Shown piece by piece: positions 26,463 to 35,901 of a DNA stretch of 61,201 nucleotides; positions within the stretch are counted from its first letter, which is position 1, and each line of letters begins with the position of its first letter. The DNA is taken from assembly GCF_018704125.1 (NCBI RefSeq), contig NZ_JAGTIS010000022.1, positions 1 through 61,201 on the forward strand, read 5' to 3'. The DNA comes from Metapseudomonas boanensis (GTDB lineage Bacteria > Pseudomonadota > Gammaproteobacteria > Pseudomonadales > Pseudomonadaceae). Both the position numbers and the translations under genes were made by a program. The notes below the pieces were generated by a model. That model worked only from the letters and a program-made list of their open reading frames with translations, had not been told where the DNA came from and did not search any database.

Positions 26463-26975
26463 TTTTGTTTGGCCATCCGTTCTAGGGCTGGGCTTCACGC
26501 CAGCCGGACTTCGTCAGGTCCTGTGGCGACATCAGATGTGCGCTCAGCTCGTCGCGAAGTTGTGCTCGAGCCTGTCGACCGGCGCCGTTGTGGCTGGTCG
26601 TTCGCTGGAAATCCGTGTTTGCCTGGGGACCGGTATCCGTCGCTCCGGAGTATCCGGAGCAGGTCGGGAGCCCGACTTACTGGGTGTGTGGTAACGCGGC
26701 AGTCCGGCAGGGAAGGAAACTGCACGCTCGGCCCAGGTTGGCCGGAGACGCAAGGAGCTTGTGGCGAATGGAGGGAGTTGCGGCTGGTACAACATTGAGT
26801 GCGAGCATGAGCAGGTACCCGTTTCTTGAAATTGTTATGTCGTGACGCTGGGTCGCTTTTGCAGGCCCCCTGGTGGCTTGGGCTGGGCAGTGAATCGGCC
26901 GCCGGGTGGTTGTCTGCGAGCTGTTGATCATGTTGCGCAGTGATCGAAAAAGCGTCAATTCGATTACCGGCCTTC

Positions 26976-26992
26976 TGTTCGATAAACGAACA
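26976..26992 (+). promoter_or_regulatory. PcaR/IclR-type operator candidate
   Basis: TGTTCGATAAACGAACA has perfect 6-base arms around five bases. Its core GTTCGATAAACGAAC matches the P. putida PcaR site GTTCGATAATCGCAC at 13 of 15 positions. PcaR is the beta-ketoadipate-responsive activator of protocatechuate genes, and quiC makes protocatechuate. The match is from memory of the published site; binding is inferred. Confidence 0.6.
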
Positions 26993-26996
26993 CAAA

Positions 26997-27010
26997 ACTA
27001 ACTAGTTCGT
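26997..27010 (+). promoter_or_regulatory. Near-palindrome, possible TetR-type operator
   Basis: ACTAACTAGTTCGT is a 14-base palindrome with one mismatched pair, centred on AACTAGTT. It is adjacent to the PcaR-like site and shares its GTTCG half-site. The TetR regulator encoded after quiC (29185-29853) is a candidate binder. Confidence 0.4.
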
Positions 27011-27174
27011 ACAAATAAAATTGATGTGCTGACTGTACGCGCGAATAATCGATTCCACCAGAAAGCAGTAGAGATTTCCGATCGCTTGTGGGGGTGAATC
27101 ATTTGCCGCCAAAGAAAACCTGCACCCAGCCGCTGACCAAAGAGCCGGCGCCAACTCACCAGGAGCTGAAGAGC

Positions 27175-29085
27175 ATGCAGCGTTCCATTGCCACCGTCTC
27201 CCTGAGCGGTACCCTGCCGGAAAAACTGGAAGCCATCGCCGCCGCCGGGTTCGACGGCGTCGAGATCTTCGAGAACGACCTGTTGTACTACGCCGGCAGC
27301 CCACGCGAAATCCGCCAGCGTTGTGCTGACCTCGGCATCGCCATCACCCTGTTCCAGCCTTTCCGCGACTTCGAAGGCTGCCGTCGTGATCGCCTGCAGA
27401 AGAACCTCGACCGCGCCGAGCGCAAGTTCGACCTGATGGAAGAGCTGGGAACCGACCTCGTGCTGGTGTGCAGCAACGTCGCGCCGGACTCCCTGGGCGA
27501 TGAACAGATCCTCGTCGACGATCTGCGCCTGCTGGCCGAGCGTGCAGGCGCCCGTAACCTGCGCATCGGATACGAAGCCCTCGCCTGGGGCCGCCACGTG
27601 AACACCTGGCAACAGGTCTGGAATCTGGTGCGCCAGGCCGATCACCCGGCCCTTGGCGTATTGCTCGATAGCTTCCATACCCTGTCGTTGAAGGGTGACC
27701 CGACCGCCCTCGCCGATATTCCTGGCGACAAGATCTTCTTCGTGCAGATGGCCGACGCGCCGTTGCTGAACATGGATGTATTGGAGTGGAGCCGGCACTT
27801 CCGCTGCTTCCCCGGCCAGGGTGAGTTCGACCTGGCAGGTTTCCTCGCGCCGATCATCCGCAGCGGCTACACCGGCCCGCTGTCGCTGGAGATCTTCAAC
27901 GATGGTTTCCGTGCTGCACCGCCACGCGCCAACGCGGCCGATGGTTTGCGCTCGTTGCTCTATCTGGAGGAAAAGACCCGCAAGCTGCTGGCCAAGGACC
28001 CCGTGCCTCCGGCCAACCTCGACATCCTCTTCTCGCCGCCACCGGCCAGCCGCTACGACGGTGTGGAGTTCCTCGAGTTTGCCGTCGACGAGGCCCAGGG
28101 CGCCAGGCTCGCCGGCTGGCTCGAGCGCCTGGGCTTCGCCCGCGCCGGCAAGCACCGCTCCAAGGATGTGAGTCTGCTGCGCCAGGGGGACATCAACATC
28201 GTGCTTAATGCCGAGCCCTATTCGTTCGCCCATGGCTACTTCGAGTCCCACGGGCCGTCACTTTGCGCCACCGCTCTGCGGGTCAAGGACAGCGCCTCGG
28301 CCCTGGAGCGCGCCTGTGCGTTCAAAGGCCAGCCCTATCGTGGTCTGGTCGGGCCGAACGAGCGGGAGGTCCCTGCCGTGCGAGCCCTGGACGGCAGCCT
28401 GATCTACCTGGTCGAGCAGGCGCCGGCGGGGCAGACCATTTACGACAGCGACTTCGTACTCAACCCCGATGCGGTCGAGAGCGGCAACCTGCAACGCATC
28501 GACCACATGGCCCTGGCGCTACCGGCAGACGCTCTGGACAGCTGGGTACTGTTCTACAAGAGCCTGTTCGACTTTGAGGCCGACGATGAGGTGGTCCTGC
28601 CCGATCCTTACGGCCTGGTGAAAAGCCGTGCGTTGCGCAGCCGGTGCAGCACCGTGCGGCTGCCGCTGAACATCTCGGAAAACCGCAACACGGCGATTTC
28701 CCATGCACTGTCCAGCTACGGTGGTTCGGGCGCACACCATATCGCCTTCTCCTGTGAAGACATCTTCGCCGAGATCAGCCGCGCCAAGGAGGCCGGGGTT
28801 CCGCTGCTGGATATCCCGTTGAACTACTACGACGACCTGGCGGCACGCTTCGATTTCGACGACGAGTTCCTCAGCGAGCTGGCTTACTACAACGTGCTTT
28901 ACGACCGCGACGCCCAAGGCGGCGAACTGTTCCATGTCTACACCGAACCCTTCGAAGGGCGCTTCTTCTTCGAAGTCCTGCAACGCAAGAATGGCTATGC
29001 CGGCTACGGTGCGGCCAACGTTGCGGTACGCCTGGCAGCGATGGCCAAGGCGCGGAGCGGCGCTGCCCGCCAGGCCAGGCTGTAA
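27175..29085 (+). CDS. quiC: 3-dehydroshikimate dehydratase, QuiC1 type (fused HPPD-like domain)
   Basis: A 636-residue protein that converts 3-dehydroshikimate to protocatechuate. The first ~290 residues are a sugar-phosphate-isomerase/xylose-isomerase-like barrel with metal ligands E134, D165, Q191 and E239, the positions recalled for P. putida QuiC1. Residues ~300-620 are a 4-hydroxyphenylpyruvate-dioxygenase-like domain (for example NLQRIDHMALALP), of unclear role in this family. ATG 27175 follows AGGAG; the upstream in-frame GTG at 27088 is less likely. A TetR gene follows and a transporter is divergent. Confidence 0.93.
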   Translation: MQRSIATVSLSGTLPEKLEAIAAAGFDGVEIFENDLLYYAGSPREIRQRCADLGIAITLFQPFRDFEGCRRDRLQKNLDRAERKFDLMEELGTDLVLVCSNVAPDSLGDEQILVDDLRLLAERAGARNLRIGYEALAWGRHVNTWQQVWNLVRQADHPALGVLLDSFHTLSLKGDPTALADIPGDKIFFVQMADAPLLNMDVLEWSRHFRCFPGQGEFDLAGFLAPIIRSGYTGPLSLEIFNDGFRAAPPRANAADGLRSLLYLEEKTRKLLAKDPVPPANLDILFSPPPASRYDGVEFLEFAVDEAQGARLAGWLERLGFARAGKHRSKDVSLLRQGDINIVLNAEPYSFAHGYFESHGPSLCATALRVKDSASALERACAFKGQPYRGLVGPNEREVPAVRALDGSLIYLVEQAPAGQTIYDSDFVLNPDAVESGNLQRIDHMALALPADALDSWVLFYKSLFDFEADDEVVLPDPYGLVKSRALRSRCSTVRLPLNISENRNTAISHALSSYGGSGAHHIAFSCEDIFAEISRAKEAGVPLLDIPLNYYDDLAARFDFDDEFLSELAYYNVLYDRDAQGGELFHVYTEPFEGRFFFEVLQRKNGYAGYGAANVAVRLAAMAKARSGAARQARL

Positions 29086-29100
29086 GTCAGGCAGCGGAGA

Positions 29101-29123
29101 CCCGGCGGACTCTGGACGCCGGG
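29101..29123 (+). terminator. Hairpin terminator after quiC
   Basis: CCCGGCG and CGCCGGG pair around nine bases and are followed by CTTCCTT. It lies 16 bases after the quiC stop and before the TetR gene. Confidence 0.55.
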
Positions 29124-29184
29124 CTTCCTTAGCCATGCTGGCCAGACCATAATCGCTACAGTTTCCGCTGGCCGTGAGCTCAAG

Positions 29185-29853
29185 ATGACCATAACCGCCG
29201 AACGCCCCGAAATGCCTGCCGAGGCACCTCGCAAAGGGCGAAAGAACAACCCGGAGAAAACCCGCGAAGACATTCTCAAGGCGGCCATTGCCGAGTTCGT
29301 CCAGCAGGGGCTTTCCGGCGCCCGCGTCGACTCCATTGCCGAGCGCATGCAGACCTCCAAGCGGATGATCTACTACTACTTCGGCAGCAAGGAGCAGCTC
29401 TACGTCGAAGTGCTGGAGAAGCTCTACGGCGATATCCGCAGTACCGAGGGCAAGTTGCATCTGGCGGAGCTGGATCCTCGCGAGGCGATACACCGCCTGG
29501 TGGAGTTCACCTTCGACCATCACGAGAAGCATGTGGATTTCGTGCGCATTGTCAGCATCGAGAACATCCATCATGGCGAGTACGTCAAGCAGTCTGCTGC
29601 CATCCGCTCCATGAGCAACACCATTCTCGATGCCCTGGGCGACATCCTGCGCCGGGGTGAGGCTGAAGGTGTGTTCCGCCCCGGGGTAAACCCCCTCGAC
29701 GTGCATTTGCTGATTAGCTCGTTCTGCTTTTACCGCGTCTCCAATCGCAGCACCTTCGGCGAGATCTTCCAGATCGACCTGGCCGATGAGCAGGTCAAGC
29801 AGCGCCACAAGGTGATGATCTGCGAATCGGTCCTGCGCTACCTGCAGGCTTGA
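29185..29853 (+). CDS. TetR-family regulator
   Basis: A 222-residue protein. Residues ~25-75 form the TetR helix-turn-helix (TREDILKAAIAEFVQQGL ... MQTSKRMIYYYFGSKEQLY). The C-terminal ligand domain contains the DHHEKHVDFVRIVSIEN helix region. The order quiC-TetR on one strand with a divergent transporter suggests control of quinate/shikimate genes (inference). The palindromes at 26976-27010 are candidate targets. The ligand is unknown. Confidence 0.88.
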   Translation: MTITAERPEMPAEAPRKGRKNNPEKTREDILKAAIAEFVQQGLSGARVDSIAERMQTSKRMIYYYFGSKEQLYVEVLEKLYGDIRSTEGKLHLAELDPREAIHRLVEFTFDHHEKHVDFVRIVSIENIHHGEYVKQSAAIRSMSNTILDALGDILRRGEAEGVFRPGVNPLDVHLLISSFCFYRVSNRSTFGEIFQIDLADEQVKQRHKVMICESVLRYLQA

Positions 29854-30006
29854 GGTTCGTTTTCTCTCGTATGGTGACGAGGGGGGCGGCGAAGAGTCTT
29901 CGTGACAGGTGTGTGGCCCGCTCTGCGAATGAGTTCGCACCCACAAGCGCGAGTGCCGGCGCCCAGCAGGCGGGCCAGTGGCCTGCCGGGCGATCCGGGA
30001 GATGGA

Positions 30007-31587
30007 TCAGTTGTTGGTGAACGCTTCGGGCTGAACCTGCTCGAAGGTCAGTTGCAGGCGCTCGCTGCTCCAGGCGCGGACCTGGTTGGTCAGTTCCAGG
30101 TTGTTGTTCAGCTTCTGGCCATAGGAGGGGATGATCTCCTTCAGCTTGGCCTGCCATTCTGCGCTCTTGACCTCGTCCTTGAACGTCTTCTCCAGCACCG
30201 TGAGCATGATCGGCGCGGCAGTCGAAGCACCCGGCGATGCGCCCAGCAGTGCAGCGATGCTGCCGTCTTCGGAACTGACCACTTCAGTGCCGAATTGCAG
30301 GATACCGCCGTGCTCCGCATCCTTCTTGATCACCTGCACGCGCTGGCCAGCCTGCAGCAGTTCCCAGTCTTTGGCCTTGGCTTCGGGGAAGTACTCGCGC
30401 AGTTCGGCGATGCGGTCTTCCTGGCTGAGCATCAGTTGGCCCATCAGGTAGGTGCTGAGGTCGAGGTTGTCGAGGCCGGCATGGGTCATAGGGCCGATGT
30501 TGTCGGTGGTCAGCGCGCTGAACATATCGAGCATCGAGCCGTTCTTCAGGAACTTGGTAGAGAAGGTCGCGAAGGGTCCAAACAGCAGGACCTTCTGGCC
30601 GTCAATCACGCGGGTATCGAGGTGCGGCACGGACATCGGCGGCGAGCCGACCGACGCTTTGCCATAGAGTTTCGCCTGATGACGGGCGACCACTTCCTGA
30701 TTGCGGGTCACGAGGAACTGCCCACCCACCGGGAAGCCCGCATAGCCTTCGGCTTCCGGGATGCCGGATTTCTGCAGTAGCTTGAGGGCGCCGCCGCCGG
30801 CACCGATGAAGACGAACTTGGCCTTCACGCGGGTTTCCGCACCGCCATTGGCGAGGTCCGCCATCAGCACGCTCCAGGTGCCGTCGTCGTTCCGGGTGAT
30901 GTCGCGCACGTCATGCTGCAGGCGCAGTTTCACGTTTCCGTCGCGGGTCAGCGATCCGACCAGCTGGCGGGTGATCTCGCCGAAGTTCACGTCGGTGCCG
31001 ATGGCCATGCGCGTGGCAGCCACTTTCTGCTCAGGCGAACGGCCTTCCATCGCCAGCGGGGCCCACTGTTTGATCTGGTCGAAGTCTTCCGAGTACTCCA
31101 TGCCTCGGAACAGCGAGCTGTGCTGCAGCGCTGCGTGGCGCTTCTTGAGGAAGGCAATGTTGTCGTCGCCCCAGACGAAGCTCATGTGAGGCACGTTATT
31201 GATGAAAGACTTCGGGTTGCTCAGCACGTTCTGCTGGACCTGATAGGCCCAGAACTGCTTGGAGATCTCGAAGGACTCGTTGATCGCCACGGCTTTGCTG
31301 ATGTCGATGCTGCCGTCGGCGGTTTCCGGGGTGTAGTTCAGCTCGCAGAACGCCGAGTGACCGGTGCCCGCATTGTTCCAGGGGTTGGAGCTCTCCGCCG
31401 CGACCTGATCGAGGCGCTCGACGATATCGATAGTCCAGTCAGGCTCCAGTTCGTGCAGGTAGGTACCGAGGCTTGCACTCATGATGCCGGCACCCACCAG
31501 CAGGACATCGACCGACTTTTCGGGTTCTTTGTTTTGGGAACAGCTGGCGACGCTCAGGCACAGGAGCGCCAGCAGGATCTTTTTCAT
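30007..31587 (-). CDS. mqo: Malate:quinone oxidoreductase with a lipoprotein-like signal
   Basis: A 526-residue FAD enzyme that oxidises malate to oxaloacetate and passes electrons to quinone. [22 protein letters not shown] binds FAD, and [20 protein letters not shown] and [13 protein letters not shown] are conserved Mqo segments. The N-terminus [18 protein letters not shown] is a signal peptide with a lipobox-like SVASC, which is odd for an enzyme usually held on the cytosolic face. ATG 31587 is chosen because it opens this segment; ATG 31599 would add four residues. The gene stands alone. Confidence 0.92.
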   Translation of the reverse strand: MKKILLALLCLSVASCSQNKEPEKSVDVLLVGAGIMSASLGTYLHELEPDWTIDIVERLDQVAAESSNPWNNAGTGHSAFCELNYTPETADGSIDISKAVAINESFEISKQFWAYQVQQNVLSNPKSFINNVPHMSFVWGDDNIAFLKKRHAALQHSSLFRGMEYSEDFDQIKQWAPLAMEGRSPEQKVAATRMAIGTDVNFGEITRQLVGSLTRDGNVKLRLQHDVRDITRNDDGTWSVLMADLANGGAETRVKAKFVFIGAGGGALKLLQKSGIPEAEGYAGFPVGGQFLVTRNQEVVARHQAKLYGKASVGSPPMSVPHLDTRVIDGQKVLLFGPFATFSTKFLKNGSMLDMFSALTTDNIGPMTHAGLDNLDLSTYLMGQLMLSQEDRIAELREYFPEAKAKDWELLQAGQRVQVIKKDAEHGGILQFGTEVVSSEDGSIAALLGASPGASTAAPIMLTVLEKTFKDEVKSAEWQAKLKEIIPSYGQKLNNNLELTNQVRAWSSERLQLTFEQVQPEAFTNN

Positions 31588-31769
31588 GGGGCAGTCCATT
31601 CATTAATTCATACAAGGCGCGCACCAACGGCAAAGATCGTGCCGGGTTCTTGATATGTGTATGAACTGGGCCCCGCAGGCGCTTGGCCCGCTGTTGCGAC
31701 TCGTGTCGTTTGGCGGAATCCCGCCATGGTAGGCATGTTCACGCGTTAAAGCTGGCGGGTTTCCGCCTT

Positions 31770-32387
31770 TCATTCCGGCTTGCGCGTGAGATGGAAGCGG
31801 CAGACGTGCCCCGCACGGACCATGCATTCAAGGTGTTCCACGGTGCCGCCGGCGAGGGCGCCGATCAGTGCCAGGTCCAGCTCGCAGACTTCCGGGTGGG
31901 CCGCTGCCAGGTGATGGAAGACGCAGTTGTGCGCGATGATTTCTGGCTCACCGGAGGAGCGGAAGAAGACTTCGGCCTCGTAACCGACCTGGTTCATGTG
32001 CTCGACGATGCGTGCCTCGTCCACCACCTGCTGCTCCATGTCGGCGGCCAGCTTGCGGCCCAGGGTCCGCATCAGCCGGAGTAGTGCATCGCGGCCGATC
32101 AGGCCGGCGACTTCGTCGATCAGCAGGTCGGCCAGCATCTGGTATTGCCGGGGGAACAGTTCCCGGCCTTGTGCGGTGAGCAGATAAAGCTGTTCGGGGC
32201 GTCGGCCGGTGGGGCGGGTTGCGCCACGGACGATCAGCCCGTCGCGCTCCAGCGCGGCCAGGTGCTGGCGTATCGCCGTACGGGTCACGGCCAAATGGTC
32301 GGCCAGTTCGTCGATGCTCATGCCGGCCGCCTGATACAGCAATGCGCCAAGCAGATCCTGTTGTGTCCGTCCCATTCCTTGAAACAT
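31770..32387 (-). CDS. SufR-like helix-turn-helix regulator, probable Fe-S sensor
   Basis: A 205-residue protein. The N-terminal winged helix (GMSIDELADHLAVTRTAIRQHLAALERDGLI) is of the DeoR/SufR type. The C-terminus carries four cysteines, C155, C168, C188 and C196; the C-X12-C spacing of the first two matches SufR, while the later spacing differs. It may sense iron-sulfur status, oxygen or NO (inference). ATG 32387 is preceded by AGAGGT. It follows a periplasmic-protein gene by 61 bases, and a perfect palindrome lies before that operon. Confidence 0.8.
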   Translation of the reverse strand: MFQGMGRTQQDLLGALLYQAAGMSIDELADHLAVTRTAIRQHLAALERDGLIVRGATRPTGRRPEQLYLLTAQGRELFPRQYQMLADLLIDEVAGLIGRDALLRLMRTLGRKLAADMEQQVVDEARIVEHMNQVGYEAEVFFRSSGEPEIIAHNCVFHHLAAAHPEVCELDLALIGALAGGTVEHLECMVRAGHVCRFHLTRKPE

Positions 32388-32448
32388 CCGACTACCTCTC
32401 GATCCTTGGTTCTGGGGAGGAGGGCGCTGGAGCGCCCTCAGCGTCGTT

Positions 32449-33084
32449 TCAGAATTTATCCGGGAACTGCTTGACCAGCGCTGCGGCCAAGGTGTCTGCC
32501 AATGCCAGCATATGCTCACGCATGGCTTTCCAGGTCTTCGCTTCGGCTGCGTAATCCTTCTTGCTCACTTGGTCGACCTGGACCACGTGGTGCCCACCGT
32601 GGGCACTGAGCATGGTAACCAGGGTGCCTTCCGGCAGGTTGGGGTTGGCAGTGGCGAGGAACTTGGCGATGGCCTTGGCGTTGCTGGTCAGTTCAGCGAC
32701 GGCAGCGTCCTTGCCCGTCGCGTTTTTGGCGACCGAAGCGTCACTGTAGTGCTTCACTGCGCTCCAGTGCCCGGCCAGCAGTTTGAGCATCTGGTCTGCC
32801 GCTGGCTGGCCATAGAGCGGAGCGAGGCTGTTGGCAATGGCCGTGGCATTGGCCACGACTTCGGTGCCGGCGGCCTCGGCCTGCTTGCGCTGGCCCTCCT
32901 GGTTGGCGACCACGTAGTTCCTGACCCAGAAGATGTGCTCCACCCACAAATCGCGCAGTGCCAGGCGCGTGTCGAGCGCGGCGGCGCCCGGTGGGGCCTG
33001 GACGGCCTGGTTCTGGTCCGTCTGGCTCCAGGCGGGTTGGGTGAGAACGGCAAACAGCAGCAAAGCCATTGTCCTGATGTTCAT
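32449..33084 (-). CDS. Exported helical protein of unknown function
   Basis: A 211-residue protein with a signal peptide cut after about QPAWSQ (residue 21). The mature part is alpha-helical and rich in alanine, with histidines and acidic residues spaced along helices (GHWSAVKHYSD, SAHGGHHVVQV, KAMREHML), as might be seen in a metal-binding four-helix bundle. I do not recognise the family. ATG 33084 follows GAGGGT. It heads a two-gene unit with the SufR-like regulator and has the palindrome TGACAATATTGTCA 55 bases upstream. Confidence 0.75.
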   Translation of the reverse strand: MNIRTMALLLFAVLTQPAWSQTDQNQAVQAPPGAAALDTRLALRDLWVEHIFWVRNYVVANQEGQRKQAEAAGTEVVANATAIANSLAPLYGQPAADQMLKLLAGHWSAVKHYSDASVAKNATGKDAAVAELTSNAKAIAKFLATANPNLPEGTLVTMLSAHGGHHVVQVDQVSKKDYAAEAKTWKAMREHMLALADTLAAALVKQFPDKF

Positions 33085-33138
33085 GACGCTACCCTCACGG
33101 TGTGGAATGCGTACAAAAACAATTAAAGCATAAAAATA

Positions 33139-33152
33139 TGACAATATTGTCA
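33139..33152 (-). promoter_or_regulatory. Perfect palindrome overlapping a -35 element
   Basis: TGACAATATTGTCA is a perfect 14-bp palindrome. On the minus strand its first bases form TTGACA, a consensus -35, with TATGCT 15 bases further as a possible -10. A repressor bound here would block transcription of the exported-protein/SufR-like unit, so the regulator may control itself (inference). Confidence 0.6.
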
Positions 33153-33223
33153 AAAGACTCTAAACGTCGCATCACCGGATGAACGGTGGACGACTCAGGG
33201 TCGGGAAAGATGGAGCGGGACGC

Positions 33224-34648
33224 TTATTTCTTGTGCAACCAGCTCAGGAAGCCACCTTTCTTGATCGCTTGTGGCTTTTGCAGCAGTAACGAGTTGCTGG
33301 CCTGCTCCCGGAAACTGCGTAGCCGATTCAGCGCGGAGCGGACCTCGATGCGCTGGTCGAGGCAGGTGCGAATGGTGTCTTTCTCGATGCGATAAAGGAC
33401 GCAGGAGGTGAGGGTGGTGAAACGGGCCTGGGAGGGCGAGTCGTTGACGATGCCTTCTTCACCGAGAATCTCGCCCGGCCCCATGCGGCCGACCTCAACC
33501 ATGGCGTTGCCATCGGCGACGGAGGCCGAGACGACGCCGGTGGCGATCACCAGCAGGCAGTCGGAGACTTCGCCCTCGGCGAGCAGCACCTGGCCGGTCG
33601 GGAACTCCACGGCCAGCATGCTCTGGCTCAAGCGATCCTTTTCGTCGCTGCTGAGTGCACGGAAGATCTTCACGTCATCCAGCAGCAGGCGCTGGCGTGT
33701 CCAGGGCGTCTGGGCCAGGTCGGTGTTCCAGGCAATGCCAGCAGCCTCCAGATGACGATGAGCCAGGTCGTACATGAGGTTGCGGATCTCGGCCTTGTTC
33801 GTCCCGGCACGTACGAAGCCACTGGCTTCATACTGCATCGAGTTCAGGTCCGATCCTTTTATGGCGACCTTGGGCTTTGGGTCCGGGAGCAGGGCGCTGA
33901 TGCCTTGGATGGTCTTCTCCAGGGCGTCCAGCACCCGGCGAGGGCGAACCTGGGCCGGGATCGTCAGGCTGATGGACACGCCGTTGATGTCGTTGGGGCG
34001 GTTGTAATTGAGGATCTTCGCCTTTGCCGCCACCGAGTTGGGAATCACCACCGTATTGCCCTGGCTGGTCAGCAGATGGGTGGCGCGCCAGTCGATTTCC
34101 ACCACCTTGCCTTCGGTGCCGTCGATGGCGATCCAGTCATCCAGCTGGTACGGCTTGGTGGTGTTCAGGACGATGCCGGAGAACACGTCGCTCAGGGTGC
34201 TCTGCAAAGCCAGGCCGATGACGATGGCCATGACGCCCGAGGTGGCGAGCAGCCCCTTGACTGGCAGCTGCATCACGTAGGCCGCTGCGGCCACGATGGC
34301 AATCAGGAAGATCACCGCGCCAAGCACATCCTGCAACAGCCGCCCGGCATGACCGATACGCGGCATCAACAGGCCCAACACGACGGTGAGAGTCCGCGCA
34401 CCGAACAGCCACCAGACGATCTCCAGCGCCGTTGCCGTGAGGTTGTGGGCGGTCTCGGTAAAGGGCGGCGGCTGCAAGGGGCTGACGCCGGCGTCGATCA
34501 AGACCCAGCTATAGAGCAGAAAAAGCACCAGGCGGCAGAACGCGCGCCATGCCCTTTGCTCCGTCGGGATCGCGCGCCAGGCGAGCAGGTCCACCAGCAA
34601 CAGGACGCTGCAGGCAACCAGCGGATGGCTTTGGACAAGTGCGAGCAT
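33224..34648 (-). CDS. MscS-type mechanosensitive channel with cyclic-nucleotide-binding domain
   Basis: A 474-residue inner-membrane protein. Four or five hydrophobic segments lead to the MscS core (about residues 115-290), with LLATSGVMAIVIGLALQST as the pore helix and DDWIAIDGTEGKVVEIDWRAT as the beta domain. Residues ~325-440 form a cNMP-binding fold (AVEFPTGQVLLAEGEVSDCLLVI ... GEILGEEGIVND). The fusion suggests gating modulated by a cyclic nucleotide. GGAAGGG precedes ATG 34648. It is monocistronic. Confidence 0.9.
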   Translation of the reverse strand: MLALVQSHPLVACSVLLLVDLLAWRAIPTEQRAWRAFCRLVLFLLYSWVLIDAGVSPLQPPPFTETAHNLTATALEIVWWLFGARTLTVVLGLLMPRIGHAGRLLQDVLGAVIFLIAIVAAAAYVMQLPVKGLLATSGVMAIVIGLALQSTLSDVFSGIVLNTTKPYQLDDWIAIDGTEGKVVEIDWRATHLLTSQGNTVVIPNSVAAKAKILNYNRPNDINGVSISLTIPAQVRPRRVLDALEKTIQGISALLPDPKPKVAIKGSDLNSMQYEASGFVRAGTNKAEIRNLMYDLAHRHLEAAGIAWNTDLAQTPWTRQRLLLDDVKIFRALSSDEKDRLSQSMLAVEFPTGQVLLAEGEVSDCLLVIATGVVSASVADGNAMVEVGRMGPGEILGEEGIVNDSPSQARFTTLTSCVLYRIEKDTIRTCLDQRIEVRSALNRLRSFREQASNSLLLQKPQAIKKGGFLSWLHKK

Positions 34649-34789
34649 GAAATCCCTTCCGAAAATGATTGACGCCGCGGGCTGTGGGTCACGTTAGCTC
34701 AGGGCCGGGTGCTTGCCAGGGCGGACAAATCTTGAGAAAACGCAGCCGGGGCAGCCACCTGGCGCTGACCGAACGAAAGAGAACAGGTC

Positions 34790-35131
34790 ATGAGCAGCGA
34801 ATTGAAGGTCGAAGATATCCAACTCGGTGACGGTAAAGAAGTGGTCAAAGGCGCTTTGATCACGACCCACTACAGCGGCTACCTGGAGGACGGCACCCAG
34901 TTCGACTCCTCCTACGATCGCGGCAAGCCGTTCCAGTGTGTCATCGGCACCCGCCGGGTCATCCAGGGGTGGGACAAGGGGCTGATGGGCATGAAGGTCG
35001 GGGGCAAGCGCAAGCTGTTCGTCCCTGCGCATCTCGCCTATGGAGATCGTCAGATTGGCGAACACATCAAACCGAACTCCAACCTGATCTTCGAGATCGA
35101 GTTGCTGGAAGTGCTGACCCGCGATGATTGA
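34790..35131 (+). CDS. FKBP-type peptidyl-prolyl cis-trans isomerase
   Basis: A 113-residue single-domain FKBP. Conserved features are VTTHYSGYLEDGTQFDSSYDRG-like residues 24-45, VIQGWDKGLMGMKVGGKRKLF and PNSNLIFEIELLEV. Active-site aromatic positions are kept. There is no signal peptide, so it folds proteins in the cytosol. It ends 20 bases before the convergent HAD gene. Confidence 0.93.
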   Translation: MSSELKVEDIQLGDGKEVVKGALITTHYSGYLEDGTQFDSSYDRGKPFQCVIGTRRVIQGWDKGLMGMKVGGKRKLFVPAHLAYGDRQIGEHIKPNSNLIFEIELLEVLTRDD

Positions 35132-35151
35132 GTACGGCGCGTAACAGCCGA

Positions 35152-35901
35152 TCAGCAGTAGCGCTGAACGGCCTCGGCCAAGTCCGAAGCCAGCAGTGCC
35201 GTCGGTGCTTTCAACTCATCGCCGGGCCTGTACTTGCCGGTCTTCACCAGACAGGCATGCAGTCCGGCGGCCAGGGCTCCGAGGACGTCCGCCTCGACGT
35301 CATCGCCAATCATCAGCGCCGCATCGGGCCTGACACCCAGCTCATCCAGGGCACTGGCGAAGAAATCCGCAGACGGCTTGCCGAGCACCAACGCCGGCTT
35401 GCCTGCTGCGTATTCGAGCGCGCGGACAAAGGGGCCAGCGTCCAGGTGCAGGGCTCCCTGGCTGCGGAAGTAGCGGTTGTCACCCATGCAGATTAGCGGT
35501 GCGCCCTCGATCAGCAACTGGAACGCGCGGTCGAGGTGGGGGTAGTCGAAGCGCATTTCCGCATCGCCGAGGACCACGGCATTGGGCTCTGGCAAGTCGA
35601 GCAGTTCGGCGAACTCCTCTTCGAGGTCTGGATGGATCAGGCAGTATGGCCGTAGCCCGTGTGCCTGAACGTGGCGGAGCACAGCCTGCGGTGCGCTGAA
35701 CAGTTGCTCGGGGACGACCGTGAAGCCCATGGCGGTCAGTTTGCGGTGGATGGCCGTCTTGCCCTGCCGGGAGGTATTGGTGACCAGCCGCAATGGGTAG
35801 CCGTTGGCCTGCAGCGTTCGCATTGCTTGCAGGGCCCCCGGCAAGGGCTGGTCATCCTCGTAGAGCACCCCGCTGATGTCGAGCAGCACTGCCTGCCACA
35901 T
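35152..35901 (-). CDS. HAD-IIA hydrolase, LHPP-like (TIGR01458 type)
   Basis: A 249-residue phosphatase. Motif I is LLDISGVLYEDD, in which the second aspartate of the usual DxD is replaced by serine, as in human LHPP. Motif II is VTNTSR, motif III has GKPSADFF with the lysine, and motif IV is MIGDDVEADVLGA. Members hydrolyse phospholysine, phosphohistidine or pyrophosphate. GGAGG precedes ATG 35901. It is convergent with the FKBP gene. Confidence 0.87.
   Translation of the reverse strand: MWQAVLLDISGVLYEDDQPLPGALQAMRTLQANGYPLRLVTNTSRQGKTAIHRKLTAMGFTVVPEQLFSAPQAVLRHVQAHGLRPYCLIHPDLEEEFAELLDLPEPNAVVLGDAEMRFDYPHLDRAFQLLIEGAPLICMGDNRYFRSQGALHLDAGPFVRALEYAAGKPALVLGKPSADFFASALDELGVRPDAALMIGDDVEADVLGALAAGLHACLVKTGKYRPGDELKAPTALLASDLAEAVQRYC

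Larger units (their letters stand above)
26463..27174. other. 712-base divergent regulatory region between transporter and quiC
   Basis: The region has no convincing gene; small frames here lack RBS and motifs. AT content rises near 26940-27060, where two inverted repeats sit (26976-26992 and 26997-27010). The quiC RBS (AGGAG) is close to 27160. The part from 26500 to 26900 shows nothing identifiable. Confidence 0.6.

Noticed and set aside
28519-29946. 475-codon minus frame across quiC and the TetR gene
   Set aside because: It spans two well-supported plus-strand genes and has no recognisable motif.
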